From Chryseomicrobium palamuruense (lineage in GTDB: Bacteria > Bacillota > Bacilli > Bacillales_A > Planococcaceae): a DNA stretch of 64,000 nt. Shown here one piece after another: positions 1 through 9,564 of the stretch (position 1 is its first letter; the number at the start of each line of letters is the position of its first letter). The position numbers were made by a program, and so were the translations under genes. The stretch is from contig NZ_JBHSEF010000026.1 of the NCBI RefSeq assembly GCF_042649045.1, positions 310,001 to 374,000 of the forward strand, given 5' to 3'. The notes beneath the pieces were generated by a model. That model did no database searches, was not told where the DNA came from, and worked only from the letters and a program-made list of their open reading frames with translations.

Positions 1-855
1 AAATTAGTTCCAGGTCGTGCAATGTATGCAGCCATGTGTTATGAAGATGGAGGAACCGTTGATGATTTACTTGTCTATATGATGGGTGAAAATCATTACC
101 TGCTTGTCGTAAATGCTTCCAACATCGACAAAGATGTAGAATGGATGAACCGACATGTCACAGGTGACGTACATATCGACAATCAATCAGACCAGTGGGG
201 ACTACTTGCTTTACAAGGACCATTGTCTCAACAAATTCTCCAAACATTGACAGAAACGGACCTTACAGAAGTGAAGTTCTTCCGCTTCGTCCAAGGCCAA
301 GTCTCAGGTCGTGACGTGCTCATTTCTCGTACCGGATACACGGGAGAGGACGGGTTCGAGATTTACGCAAAAAATGAAGATCTTCCTGCTCTATGGGAAG
401 CGATAATTGAAGCTGGTAAATCGGATGGCCTCCTTCCAGCTGGACTTGGCGCACGAGATACACTTCGTTTTGAAGCTTGTCTACCTTTATATGGCCAAGA
501 ACTTTCGAAAGATATTTCTCCTCTTGAGGCAGGAATCGGGTTTGCAGTAAAGCTGACTAAAGATGGTTTCATAGGAAAAGAAGCCATAGAGAAAAAAGGA
601 CAACCCCGCAAGCTTGTCGGCATTGAAATGATAGACAAAGGAATTCCTCGTCACGGATACCCTGTGTTTATAGGAGGTCAACGTATTGGAGAAGTAACAA
701 CCGGTACACAATCACCTACATTAAAGAAAAATATCGGGCTTGCGTTACTTTCTAATGAATTTACCGAAATAGGTCAAGAACTAGAAGTGGAACTACGCGG
801 AAAACGTCTTCGCGCCGTCGTTGTGCCTACGCCATTTTACAAACGAGCAAAATAA
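1..855 (+). CDS. gcvT: Aminomethyltransferase (glycine cleavage T protein), 5' truncated by window edge
   Basis: The frame is open from base 1, so the N-terminus (roughly 80 of the usual ~365 residues) lies outside the window. GcvT takes the aminomethyl group from lipoylated H protein, passes the methylene to tetrahydrofolate and releases ammonia. Visible family signatures are the folate-domain stretch SRTGYTGEDGFEIY, the GLGARDTLRFEA segment and the C-terminal barrel with GxPRHGYPV and GEVTTGTQSPTL. It is followed 15 bases later by gcvPA, the usual Bacillales gcvT-gcvPA-gcvPB order. Any glycine riboswitch would lie upstream and cannot be seen here. Confidence 0.96.
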   Translation, partial: KLVPGRAMYAAMCYEDGGTVDDLLVYMMGENHYLLVVNASNIDKDVEWMNRHVTGDVHIDNQSDQWGLLALQGPLSQQILQTLTETDLTEVKFFRFVQGQVSGRDVLISRTGYTGEDGFEIYAKNEDLPALWEAIIEAGKSDGLLPAGLGARDTLRFEACLPLYGQELSKDISPLEAGIGFAVKLTKDGFIGKEAIEKKGQPRKLVGIEMIDKGIPRHGYPVFIGGQRIGEVTTGTQSPTLKKNIGLALLSNEFTEIGQELEVELRGKRLRAVVVPTPFYKRAK

Positions 856-870
856 AAGGAGCGATCGTCC

Positions 871-2220
871 ATGATCAACCATCGTTACTTACCGATGACA
901 GAGCAAGATCAGAAAGACATGTTAGATACAATTGGAGTTTCATCGATTGATGAGCTTTTTGCAGACATTCCTGAAAAAGTTCGTTTCCAAGGTGAATACA
1001 ACATTAAACCTGCTAAATCAGAAACAGCACTTTTAAAAGAGTTAACTAAGATGGCTGCGAAAAATGCAGATAGCCGTCGCTATGCATCCTTCTTAGGTGC
1101 TGGCGTTTATGATCACTTCAAACCTACGATTGTCGATCACGTGATTTCTCGTTCAGAGTTCTATACGGCTTATACCCCGTATCAGCCTGAAATTTCACAA
1201 GGGGAATTACAAGCCATCTTTGAATTCCAAACAATGATCTGTGAATTAACAGGAATGGATATTGCCAACTCCTCCATGTATGATGGCGGAACGGCTTTAG
1301 CAGAGGCAGGAAATTTAGCGGCGGGACATACACGTCGTAAAAAAATCCTTATTTCAGATGCGGTTCACCCTGAATATCGTGATGTTGTGAAAATGTATGC
1401 ACATGGTCAAAACATTGCGGTTGAAACGGTTCCCTTAAAAGATGGGAAAACGGACCTAAAAGCATTAGAAAGCCAATTGTCAGATGATATTGCGGCTGTG
1501 ATGGTACAGTATCCAAACTTCTTTGGACAGTTAGAGGATATGCAGAAAATCAGTGATGTAACACATGCACACGGTGCACTTTTCGTTAGTTCATCCAATC
1601 CACTCGCACTAAGTGTACTCACACCACCAGGTGAGTTTGGTGCAGACATTACGGTAGGTGATGCGCAAGTATTCGGAATTTCCGAAGCGTTTGGTGGTCC
1701 TCACTGTGGATACTTTGCAGTATCAAATAAATTAATGCGTAAAGTGCCAGGGCGTCTTGTCGGGGAAACTACAGACGATCAAGGGCAACGGGGGTATGTA
1801 TTGACACTTCAAGCTCGCGAACAGCACATTCGTCGTGACAAAGCGACATCCAATATCTGTTCGAACCAAGCGTTAAATGCACTAGCTGCAAGTGTTGCAA
1901 TGACAGCACTTGGTAAAAAAGGTACGAAAGAAATGGCAATCCAGAACATTGCAAAAACTGCGTATGCAAAACAAGCGTTCGAAGCAGCTGGATTTAACGT
2001 GGTCTTCCAAGGTGCACACTTCAATGAAATCGTAGTTGCATTACCAGGCACATTTGAAGGTCTGAACAAACATCTGATTGAAAAAGAGATCATTGGTGGA
2101 CTTCACTTAGGCACATATTACAAATCGTTAGAAAATCATGTGCTCGTTGCTGTAACAGAACAACGGACGAAAGAAGAAATTGATGCACTTGTTGCAGAAA
2201 TGGGGGCTTATTATGCATAA
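871..2220 (+). CDS. gcvPA: Glycine dehydrogenase (decarboxylating) subunit 1
   Basis: This is the N-terminal half of the P protein, which decarboxylates glycine and loads the aminomethyl group on lipoyl-GcvH. At 449 residues it is the normal length for the split two-subunit form of Bacilli. Signatures include YTPYQPEISQGELQAIFEFQ, SMYDGGTALAEA and the GGPHCGYFA segment. It lacks the PLP lysine, which sits in GcvPB. An AAAGGAGCG ribosome site precedes the ATG. The 3' end overlaps gcvPB by 8 bases, suggesting translational coupling of the two subunits. Confidence 0.97.
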   Translation: MINHRYLPMTEQDQKDMLDTIGVSSIDELFADIPEKVRFQGEYNIKPAKSETALLKELTKMAAKNADSRRYASFLGAGVYDHFKPTIVDHVISRSEFYTAYTPYQPEISQGELQAIFEFQTMICELTGMDIANSSMYDGGTALAEAGNLAAGHTRRKKILISDAVHPEYRDVVKMYAHGQNIAVETVPLKDGKTDLKALESQLSDDIAAVMVQYPNFFGQLEDMQKISDVTHAHGALFVSSSNPLALSVLTPPGEFGADITVGDAQVFGISEAFGGPHCGYFAVSNKLMRKVPGRLVGETTDDQGQRGYVLTLQAREQHIRRDKATSNICSNQALNALAASVAMTALGKKGTKEMAIQNIAKTAYAKQAFEAAGFNVVFQGAHFNEIVVALPGTFEGLNKHLIEKEIIGGLHLGTYYKSLENHVLVAVTEQRTKEEIDALVAEMGAYYA

Positions 2221-3670
2221 AGATAACCAACCCTTGATTTTTGAATTATCGACGGAAGGCCGAATCGGCTATAGCCTGTCGGATTTGGATGTACCGGAAG
2301 TGAATCTAGATGAGCTTCTGCCAGAAGGAATGAAGCGTACAACAGAAGCGGAACTTCCTGAAGTATCAGAACTTGATATTATGCGTCACTACACGGCTTT
2401 ATCAAATCGTAACCATGGGGTGGATTCTGGCTTTTACCCACTTGGATCTTGTACGATGAAGTACAACCCAAAAATTAATGAAAGCACAGCACGCTACCCA
2501 GGTTTTGCAAATATTCATCCGTTACAAGATGAGTCAACTGTTCAAGGTGCGATGGAGCTCATGTATGACCTTCAAGAGCATCTGATCGAAATCACGGGTA
2601 TGGATGATGTGACCCTTCAACCAGCAGCAGGTGCACACGGAGAATGGACAGCACTTATGATGATTCGTGCCTTCCACGAGGCAAATGGTGACCATCACCG
2701 AACGAAAGTCATTGTTCCCGACTCAGCACACGGAACAAACCCGGCGTCAGCAACAGTGGCTGGTTTCGAAACTATTACTGTGAAATCCGACGAACATGGC
2801 CTTGTTGACTTAGAAGACTTACGTCGTGTTGCAGGGGATGACACAGCGGCACTTATGCTGACAAACCCAAATACACTTGGTTTATTTGAAGAACACATCT
2901 TAGAGATGGCAAGCATCATTCATGGAGTCGGTGGAAAGCTTTATTATGACGGGGCGAATCTAAATGCCGTTATGTCGAAAGCACGACCTGGGGACATGGG
3001 CTTCGACTGTGTTCACTTAAACTTGCATAAAACATTTACAGGCCCTCATGGTGGGGGTGGACCAGGTTCAGGTCCAGTTGGTGTGAAAAAAGATTTGATT
3101 CCATTCTTACCAGCACCAGTACTTGTGAAAAAAGGCGACAGCTATACATTCGACTATGATCGTCCACAAGCGATTGGGCGTGTAAAACCTTTCTACGGAA
3201 ACTTTGGTATTAACGTTCGTGCGTACACGTACATCCGTTCAATGGGGCCAGATGGCTTAAAAGCTGTAACAGAATATGCAGTACTCAATGCAAATTATAT
3301 GATGCGTCGTTTGGAGCCTTACTTCGACCTCCCATACAACCGTCATTGTAAACACGAATTCGTGTTAAGTGGTCGCCGTCAGAAGAAATTAGGTGTACGC
3401 ACCCTGGATATGGCAAAACGACTGCTCGACTTTGGGTACCATCCACCAACGATTTACTTCCCACTGAACGTGGAAGAAGGTATGATGATTGAACCAACGG
3501 AAACAGAGTCGAAAGAAACACTTGATGCCTTCTGTGATGCATTGATTCAAATTGCGAAAGAGACAGAAGAAAATCCAGAAATGGTCCAAAATGCACCACA
3601 CACAACAGTGATTGGTCGTCTAGATGAGACCAAAGCAGCTCGCAAACCTGTATTGCGCTATACGAAATAA
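2213..3670 (+). CDS. gcvPB: Glycine dehydrogenase (decarboxylating) subunit 2
   Basis: This is the PLP-binding half of the P protein (485 residues from the ATG at 2213). The cofactor lysine is in HLNLHKTFTGPHGGGGPGSG; other signatures are RHYTALSNRNHGVDSGFYPLGSCTMKYNPK (split here only for description) and the C-terminal FPLNVEEGMMIEPTETESKE region. An upstream in-frame ATG at 2180 exists, but the start at 2213 fits known N-termini (MHKDNQPLIFE) and leaves the short coupled overlap with gcvPA. A strong terminator follows directly, ending the gcv operon. Confidence 0.97.
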   Translation: MHKDNQPLIFELSTEGRIGYSLSDLDVPEVNLDELLPEGMKRTTEAELPEVSELDIMRHYTALSNRNHGVDSGFYPLGSCTMKYNPKINESTARYPGFANIHPLQDESTVQGAMELMYDLQEHLIEITGMDDVTLQPAAGAHGEWTALMMIRAFHEANGDHHRTKVIVPDSAHGTNPASATVAGFETITVKSDEHGLVDLEDLRRVAGDDTAALMLTNPNTLGLFEEHILEMASIIHGVGGKLYYDGANLNAVMSKARPGDMGFDCVHLNLHKTFTGPHGGGGPGSGPVGVKKDLIPFLPAPVLVKKGDSYTFDYDRPQAIGRVKPFYGNFGINVRAYTYIRSMGPDGLKAVTEYAVLNANYMMRRLEPYFDLPYNRHCKHEFVLSGRRQKKLGVRTLDMAKRLLDFGYHPPTIYFPLNVEEGMMIEPTETESKETLDAFCDALIQIAKETEENPEMVQNAPHTTVIGRLDETKAARKPVLRYTK

Positions 3671-3674
3671 TTTA

Positions 3675-3702
3675 AAAGGCTCGCCAGTCGGCGAGCCTTT
3701 TT
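3675..3702 (+). terminator. Rho-independent terminator of the gcv operon
   Basis: AAGGCTCGCC pairs with GGCGAGCCTT around a 4-base loop and is followed by a T run. It ends gcvT-gcvPA-gcvPB just before the convergent rhodanese gene. Confidence 0.9.
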
Positions 3703-3710
3703 ACATGAAT

Positions 3711-4103
3711 CTATGATTTTGTTTTAATTTTTCCTGTCCATTTGCGGAAACCACCATCTAACTGGTAGATTTGCTCATAGCCTTTTTTCTTTAGGTTAAG
3801 TGCTGTACGAGCACTTCTTGCGCCACTCTGGCAATAAAGATAGACTGGCTTGTCTTTGCGAATCTCTTTCATACGAGTACGCATTTGACTTGCGGGAATG
3901 TTTCGAGCTCCCAAAATGTGACCGCCGTCAAATTCTTTTGGTTCACGTACATCGATGAGCTGGGCTTTACGGTACCCCTGAATAAATTCTTCTTGTGATA
4001 AGGTGGTCACTGATTTTTTCATACGTGTTCCCATGAAGAACGTATAAATACCGAAGACAATGATTGCCCCTAAAATTACTAATACGATTTCTAACAACTT
4101 CAT
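3711..4103 (-). CDS. yqhL: Membrane-anchored rhodanese-like protein (YqhL family)
   Basis: The 130-residue protein has one N-terminal membrane segment (MKLLEIVLVILGAIIVFGIY) followed by a single rhodanese domain. The active-site loop is YLYCQSGARSA, with the catalytic cysteine and arginines, and the DVREPKEFDGGHI motif is intact. Sulfur transfer from thiosulfate or a persulfide is the family activity; the physiological substrate is not known to me. The start at 4103 has GAAGGGAG at the right distance; a longer upstream frame has no ribosome site. It is divergent from lipM, as in other Bacillales. Confidence 0.85.
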   Translation of the reverse strand: MKLLEIVLVILGAIIVFGIYTFFMGTRMKKSVTTLSQEEFIQGYRKAQLIDVREPKEFDGGHILGARNIPASQMRTRMKEIRKDKPVYLYCQSGARSARTALNLKKKGYEQIYQLDGGFRKWTGKIKTKS

Positions 4104-4178
4104 TACTCCCTTCTCTACTTCTATTATAATAAGTAAAAGATAGAGATTCAATGTGAATACATAATTGGAGGAAAAACA

Positions 4179-5012
4179 ATGAACACAACATGGTATTTTA
4201 TTAACTCAGGTAAACAAGATCCTGCTTACAATATGGCACTTGATGAAGCACTTTTAGATTGGCATTCGGAAGGATTGATTCCTCCAGTGATTCGGTTTTA
4301 TCAGTGGGAACCTGCATCTTTATCGATTGGGTATTTTCAAAAAGCAGAAAAAGATGTGGATATGGAAGCGATTAAACGTTTAGGGCTCGGATTTGTACGC
4401 AGACCAACTGGAGGCAGAGCTGTTTTGCATGAAGATGAATTGACATACAGTGTCATCGTCACGGAAGACTATCCAGATATGCCAAAAACCGTGACGGAAG
4501 CGTACCGAGTCATCAGTGAAGGAATTTTACAAGGATTTCGTAATCTTGGATTACGTGCAGAATTTTCGGTTCCTGTCTCTGAAGAACAACGTGCCGCATT
4601 AAATCAACCCAAATCTGCAGTTTGTTTTGATGCCCCTTCATGGTACGAACTCCTTGTAGAAGGAAAAAAAGTAGCGGGATCTGCCCAAACTCGACAAAAA
4701 GGTGTCATTTTACAACACGGGGCCATTCTAGTAGATCTAGATGAAGAAAAGTATATTCAGTGTTTTCATTTTTCATCAGATGACGTACGTAAAAAAGCAA
4801 AAACACGTTTAGGTCAAAAAGCTGTTTCCATTAACAAAATACTAACAAATCCGATTACTGTAGAAGAATGTATTCCCGCATTTAAAAAAGGTTTTGAACA
4901 GGCACTTTCCATCGAATTATATGAATATCAATTATCTTCCGAGCAACAACAATATGTAGAAAACCTTACAGCATCAAGGTACCGTACTGATGAGTGGAAT
5001 TTTAGAAAATAA
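4179..5012 (+). CDS. lipM: Octanoyl-[GcvH]:protein N-octanoyltransferase
   Basis: This 277-residue member of the LipB/LplA/BirA fold transfers octanoate from acyl carrier protein to the lipoyl domain of GcvH, the first step of lipoate assembly in Bacillus-type bacteria. RRPTGGRAVLHEDELTYS and VAGSAQTR...LQHGAIL are the substrate-binding motifs. The likely acyl-accepting cysteine is residue 149 in SAVCFDAPS. A GGAGG site precedes the ATG. It sits beside the gcv genes, whose H protein is its acceptor, and upstream of bkdB, another lipoylated protein. Confidence 0.94.
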   Translation: MNTTWYFINSGKQDPAYNMALDEALLDWHSEGLIPPVIRFYQWEPASLSIGYFQKAEKDVDMEAIKRLGLGFVRRPTGGRAVLHEDELTYSVIVTEDYPDMPKTVTEAYRVISEGILQGFRNLGLRAEFSVPVSEEQRAALNQPKSAVCFDAPSWYELLVEGKKVAGSAQTRQKGVILQHGAILVDLDEEKYIQCFHFSSDDVRKKAKTRLGQKAVSINKILTNPITVEECIPAFKKGFEQALSIELYEYQLSSEQQQYVENLTASRYRTDEWNFRK

Positions 5013-5086
5013 TCGCCACTTCTGGGCTATGGAAATTAACCAAAATAGGTGCAAAGTTTCATTCTGTGAATTTGTTTGTCTGGCGC

Positions 5087-5139
5087 TAGACAACCAATAT
5101 GTTGTGCTATATTATTTCTATATACACTATATATTGTGT
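5087..5139 (+). promoter_or_regulatory. nrdJ promoter with two NrdR boxes
   Basis: A 16-base element at 5124-5139 reads ACACTATATATTGTGT and fits the NrdR consensus (acaCwAtATaTwGtgt) throughout. A second, weaker copy at 5092-5107 (AACCAATATGTTGTGC, 12 of 16 matching) begins exactly 32 bases upstream, the three-helical-turn spacing typical of NrdR operators. A plausible sigma-A promoter, TAGACA at 5087-5092 and TATTAT at 5110-5115 with a 17-base spacer, overlaps the first box. NrdR bound here would block RNA polymerase when dATP is high. The box match is observed; repression is inferred from the family. Confidence 0.82.
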
Positions 5140-5173
5140 CAAGAAGGCAATTAATCATTCGGGAGGAATTCGC

Positions 5174-7732
5174 ATGGTCACATCTTCAATTCAAGAACAA
5201 CAAGGTTTAATTGATCAATTAAATGCGTCAATCGCAAAATTTCCACAAGTTCACCCAGTGACACCAGACATGAAAATTACGCATAAAGGGGTTTCTAGAC
5301 TGGTCATGATTGATCGTTATTCTTTCAAAGATACAGAAAAGAAAACCCTTCAAGCAGGGGATTTCGTGGTCTTAACAGTAAAAGAAGATCCGAAATTTCC
5401 GGCGCGAGGTTTAGGTCATATTGTATCCATCGATTGGGACAATAAGACTGCACTCGTTCGCATCGATGAGGAATACCGAAGCGCGATTGATGATCCCGAA
5501 AAAGTAGTGACTGGTGAGATCGTGCGTCCGCTATCTGTCATTGAAAAGCCTCTTGAAATTTTTTATGAACAAATCGCAAAACGTAATGCGACTGGACTTG
5601 CCTCTGTGGAAACTACAGAAGAAAAACGTCAAGAGTGGTTCGAAAAATTCTATCAAGAACTCGTATCACTTCGTTTCATACCAGCAGGACGTGTCATTTA
5701 TGGGGCTGGTGCAGATACGGATGTCACGTATTTTAACTGTTATGTTATGCCATTTGTACCCGATTCACGGGAAGGTATCAGTGACCACCGAAAGCAGGTC
5801 ATGGAAATCATGAGCCGTGGAGGTGGAGTCGGAACGAACGGTTCAACACTTCGCCCACGCAACACGTTAGCACGCGGGGTCAATGGAAAATCTTCAGGGT
5901 CTGTGTCATGGTTAGATGATATTGCCAAGCTGACACACCTAGTTGAGCAAGGAGGCTCTCGCCGTGGAGCACAGATGATCATGCTAGCCGATTGGCATCC
6001 GGATATTGCTGAATTCATCATTTCCAAAATGCAAAATCCGCGAATTTTGCGGTATTTGATCGAAAATACGGAAGACAACTGGATTAAAGATTTAGCAAAG
6101 GACAAACTGAAATTCAAGCCACTTTCCCAGCAGGAAGATCAGATGTATCAAGGTATCGTTAATTATAGAGCAATTCCGGGACTCGGTGGCTTTAGTGAAG
6201 CCATCATTCGTGATGCAGAAACAAAACTGCGTGATGGTGGGCACTACAGTGTTCATAATCCAGAATTCCTAACAGGCGCGAATATCTCAGTGACATTGAC
6301 TAAGGAATTCATGCAGGCGGTTGAAGAGGATGCAGAATTCCAATTACGCTTCCCCGCAGTTGAAAACTATTCGAAAGAAGATATGGAAGTCTACAATCGC
6401 GAATGGCACAAAGTAGGTGACGTACGTGAGTGGCAACAAATGGGATATGAGGTCCGTACATACCGGACCATCAAAGCGCGTGAGCTTTGGAACTTGATCA
6501 ATATTTGCGCAACCTATTCTGCAGAACCTGGTATTTTCTTTATTGATAATGCAAACGATCAAACGAATGCCAAAGCGTACGGTCAAAAAGTAGTCGCAAC
6601 AAACCCATGTGGAGAGCAGCCGCTTGCTCCTTATAGCGTTTGTAATTTAGCAGCTGTCAACTTAGCACAGTTTGCGAATAAAGAAACAAAAACGGTCGAC
6701 TTAGAAGCATTGAAAGAGACCGTGCGTGTTGGTGTTCGTATGCAAGATAACGTCATCGATGCAACGCCTTATTTCTTAGAAGAGAATAAAACGCAAGCAT
6801 TGGGTGAGCGTCGGGTTGGACTTGGAGTGATGGGACTGGCAGACCTCTTAATCTACTGCGAGAAAGCTTATGGCTCAGATGAAGGTAACCAACTGGTCGA
6901 TCAAATTTTCCAAACAATTGCAGAAACGGCATATGAGACTTCTGTAGAACTGGCAAAAGAGCGAGGCAGCTTCCCATTCTTAGTAGGTGAGACAGATGAA
7001 GAGACTGCTCGTCTGCGCTCAGCATTTACGAAAACAGGCTTTATGCAAGGGATGAATGAGTCGATTCGTGAGTCCATCTTAACGCATGGAATTCGCAATT
7101 CACATCTTCTGACTGTGGCTCCAACAGGATCAACGGGAACGATGGTCGGAGTTTCAACAGGTCTTGAGCCATACTTCTCGTTCACGTATTACCGTAGTGG
7201 GCGTCTTGGAAAGTTCATTGAAGTTAAAGCGGATATAGTTCGTGAATACTTGGATACCCATGCAGAAGCGTCGAATGAAGAATTACCCGAGTGGTTTGTG
7301 ACAGCGATGGAATTGAAACCTGAGGCTCACGCAGATGTGCAATGTATTATTCAACGCTGGATTGATTCATCCATTTCAAAAACTGTGAATGCGCCAAAAG
7401 GCTACACTGTCGAACAAGTCGAAGGCGTTTACGAACGATTATACAAAGGTGGCGCAAAAGGCGGAACGGTATATGTAGACGGAAGCCGTGATTCACAAGT
7501 TCTTACATTGAAAGCAGAAGAAAATGATATGGAAGAACCACAAGCAGTAGCTGTGGCTGAAAAACGACCGATCGTCTTGATTGATACGATTCAAGATCTT
7601 CGAAGCACCAATGTAACCATCGGTTCCGAAGTAGGGAATACATGCCCAGTATGTCGAAAAGGGACAGTAGAAGAACTCGGTGGATGCAATACGTGTACGA
7701 ATTGCCAAGCACAATTGAAATGTGGATTATAA
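5174..7732 (+). CDS. nrdJ: Adenosylcobalamin-dependent ribonucleoside reductase (class II)
   Basis: This 852-residue monomeric-type reductase makes deoxyribonucleotides using adenosylcobalamin to generate the thiyl radical. Visible features are the first redox cysteine in FNCYVMPF, the SRGGGVGTNGSTLRPRNT substrate loop, the radical-site motif NPCGEQPLAPYSVCNLAAVN and the PTGSTGTMVGVSTGLEP loop. The C-terminal cysteine-rich tail (CPVC...CNTCTNC...KCG) binds metal or relays electrons. The start at 5174 follows GGGAGG; the longer frame from 5099 runs through the NrdR operators and is rejected. Single-gene transcription unit with its own terminator. Confidence 0.95.
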   Translation: MVTSSIQEQQGLIDQLNASIAKFPQVHPVTPDMKITHKGVSRLVMIDRYSFKDTEKKTLQAGDFVVLTVKEDPKFPARGLGHIVSIDWDNKTALVRIDEEYRSAIDDPEKVVTGEIVRPLSVIEKPLEIFYEQIAKRNATGLASVETTEEKRQEWFEKFYQELVSLRFIPAGRVIYGAGADTDVTYFNCYVMPFVPDSREGISDHRKQVMEIMSRGGGVGTNGSTLRPRNTLARGVNGKSSGSVSWLDDIAKLTHLVEQGGSRRGAQMIMLADWHPDIAEFIISKMQNPRILRYLIENTEDNWIKDLAKDKLKFKPLSQQEDQMYQGIVNYRAIPGLGGFSEAIIRDAETKLRDGGHYSVHNPEFLTGANISVTLTKEFMQAVEEDAEFQLRFPAVENYSKEDMEVYNREWHKVGDVREWQQMGYEVRTYRTIKARELWNLINICATYSAEPGIFFIDNANDQTNAKAYGQKVVATNPCGEQPLAPYSVCNLAAVNLAQFANKETKTVDLEALKETVRVGVRMQDNVIDATPYFLEENKTQALGERRVGLGVMGLADLLIYCEKAYGSDEGNQLVDQIFQTIAETAYETSVELAKERGSFPFLVGETDEETARLRSAFTKTGFMQGMNESIRESILTHGIRNSHLLTVAPTGSTGTMVGVSTGLEPYFSFTYYRSGRLGKFIEVKADIVREYLDTHAEASNEELPEWFVTAMELKPEAHADVQCIIQRWIDSSISKTVNAPKGYTVEQVEGVYERLYKGGAKGGTVYVDGSRDSQVLTLKAEENDMEEPQAVAVAEKRPIVLIDTIQDLRSTNVTIGSEVGNTCPVCRKGTVEELGGCNTCTNCQAQLKCGL

Positions 7733-7734
7733 GT

Positions 7735-7759
7735 AAGATGCCCGTCTTGGGCATCTTTT
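7735..7759 (+). terminator. Terminator of nrdJ
   Basis: AAGATGCCC and GGGCATCTT form a perfect stem with a short GTCTT loop, followed by TTTTC, starting just after the nrdJ stop codon. Confidence 0.85.
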
Positions 7760-7843
7760 CTTCGTCTTACGGAATATAATGATTTCTCTGTAAATTCCTC
7801 TGTGATAAACTTATAGATAGTGTGTATCCAAGGAGGAATTAGA

Positions 7844-8902
7844 ATGAAATTAGAAAAATTACGCGCAACACTCACAGAACAAAATGTATCTGCTCTATTA
7901 ATAACTAACCCACATAGCCGTCGCTACGTGACTGGTTTTACTGGGACGGCAGGAGCTGCAATAATTTCTGCAGAGAAAGCTTACTTTATTACAGATTTCC
8001 GTTATACCGAACAAGCGAACGCGCAAATTCAAGGATTTGAGATTATTGAACAAACAGGAACACTTGTAGATACGATTGCAGAGGTCATCAAAGACCAAGG
8101 GTTTGATAGCATAGGGTTTGAAAAAGATGCAGTGACCTATGCGGAATTTGAACGCTATTCAGATGCGTTTGAAGCGAAACTAGTTCCAACTTCCGGCATC
8201 GTTGAAAAAATTCGCTTGATTAAGAGCGACGACGAGATTACTATTATTAAGCAAGCTTGTCAAATTGCTGATGAAGCTTATGAACATATTTTGTCATTTA
8301 TTAAGCCAGGTATGACAGAACTTGAAGTTTCAAATGAGCTGGAGTCGTTTATGCGCAGTAAAGGAGCAACATCCTCTTCATTCGACATTATTGTTGCTTC
8401 CGGCACACGATCAGCTTTACCGCACGGGGTTGCCACGTCGAAAGTGATTAAAACGGGTGATTTCGTAACACTCGACTTCGGTGCCTATTATAATGGTTAT
8501 GTATCGGATGTGACACGTACACTCTCTGTCGGAGAACCTTCTGAGCAGCTTAAAGAAATTTATCAAGTCGTTCTTGACTCTCAGTTACTTGCACTTGAAA
8601 ACATTAAACCAGGTATGACTGGAAAAGAAGCAGATGCCATCGCTCGTGACTACATTGCTTCTAAAGGATATGGCAAGGCATTTGGTCATTCTCTAGGCCA
8701 TGGAATCGGCTTAGAGGTTCATGAAGGTCCAGGATTATCATCTCGTTCCGATGTCGTATTGGAGCCAGGTATGGTCATCACGATTGAACCAGGAATATAT
8801 TTGCCAGGCATTGGTGGCGTTCGCATTGAAGATGATGCGCTGGTCACTGAAAACGGTTTGGAGAAACTGACCCACACATCAAAAGAATTAGTCATTTTAT
8901 AG
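7844..8902 (+). CDS. yqhT: M24 family Xaa-Pro aminopeptidase
   Basis: A 352-residue creatinase-fold metallopeptidase predicted to remove N-terminal residues before proline. The N-terminal half is the creatinase-like domain; the C-terminal half carries the dinuclear metal ligands in TLDFGAYYNGYVSDVTRT, FGHSLGHGIGLEVHEGP, TIEPGIYLPG and GGVRIEDDALV. AAGGAGGA precedes the ATG at 7844, so the eight upstream codons of the longer frame are not used. Only 11 bases separate it from efp; this peptidase-efp pairing is conserved in Bacilli. Confidence 0.92.
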   Translation: MKLEKLRATLTEQNVSALLITNPHSRRYVTGFTGTAGAAIISAEKAYFITDFRYTEQANAQIQGFEIIEQTGTLVDTIAEVIKDQGFDSIGFEKDAVTYAEFERYSDAFEAKLVPTSGIVEKIRLIKSDDEITIIKQACQIADEAYEHILSFIKPGMTELEVSNELESFMRSKGATSSSFDIIVASGTRSALPHGVATSKVIKTGDFVTLDFGAYYNGYVSDVTRTLSVGEPSEQLKEIYQVVLDSQLLALENIKPGMTGKEADAIARDYIASKGYGKAFGHSLGHGIGLEVHEGPGLSSRSDVVLEPGMVITIEPGIYLPGIGGVRIEDDALVTENGLEKLTHTSKELVIL

Positions 8903-8913
8903 GAGGAACTTCC

Positions 8914-9471
8914 ATGATTTCAGTAAACGATTTTAAAACAGGTCTAACCATTGTATTTGATGGCAACCTATGGCGCGTCATTGAGTTTCAACACGTAAAA
9001 CCAGGAAAAGGTGCGGCATTCGTTCGTTCGAAACTTCGTAACCTACGCACAGGTGCTGTCAACGAGCGCACGTTCCGTGCAGGAGAAAAAGTGGAGAAGG
9101 CTCAAATCGACACGCGTAAAATGCAATACCTGTATGCAAATGGCGATCAACACGTATTCATGGATACAGATACGTACGACCAAGTGGAGCTTCCAGAAAA
9201 TTCAATTGAGTACGAGTTGAAGTTCTTGAAAGAGAATATGGAACTCAGCATCATCCAGTACCAAGGGGAAACACTTGGTGTCGAACTTCCAAACACTGTG
9301 GAACTTGAAGTGATTGAAACTGAGCCTGGTATCAAGGGCGATACATCAGGTGGTGGTTCAAAAACAGCAAAACTTGAGACAGGTGTCGTTGTAACTGTTC
9401 CACTTTTCATTAACGTAGGTGACAAGTTGATCGTCAATACATCAGAAGGTTCTTACGTTTCTCGCGCATAA
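8914..9471 (+). CDS. efp: Translation elongation factor P
   Basis: EF-P (185 residues, normal length) enters ribosomes stalled on polyproline and stimulates peptide bond formation. The KOW-like N-domain has the loop lysine in VKPGKGAAFVRSK (K32 region), the residue that is post-translationally modified in B. subtilis. Two OB domains follow, ending SEGSYVSRA. Cotranscribed with the upstream M24 peptidase and ended by a strong terminator. Confidence 0.97.
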   Translation: MISVNDFKTGLTIVFDGNLWRVIEFQHVKPGKGAAFVRSKLRNLRTGAVNERTFRAGEKVEKAQIDTRKMQYLYANGDQHVFMDTDTYDQVELPENSIEYELKFLKENMELSIIQYQGETLGVELPNTVELEVIETEPGIKGDTSGGGSKTAKLETGVVVTVPLFINVGDKLIVNTSEGSYVSRA

Positions 9472-9479
9472 CCTTTCTA

Positions 9480-9509
9480 ACTCCATCCAATTCGGGTGGA
9501 GTTTTTTTG
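9480..9509 (+). terminator. Terminator of yqhT-efp
   Basis: ACTCCATCC and GGGTGGAGT form a stem with one wobble pair, followed by seven T residues. Confidence 0.9.
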
Positions 9510-9564
9510 TGCTTGTCGTCATTACACAATTCCAGTTGTGCTTTTTCAATTCTATAAGATATAG

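Noticed and set aside
2180..2220. Possible frameshift between gcvPA and gcvPB
   Set aside because: Bacilli naturally encode the P protein as two subunits; both halves are complete and overlap by 8 bases.
5013..5173. Cobalamin riboswitch before nrdJ
   Set aside because: The leader is only 160 bases, shows no B12 box, and contains NrdR operators instead.
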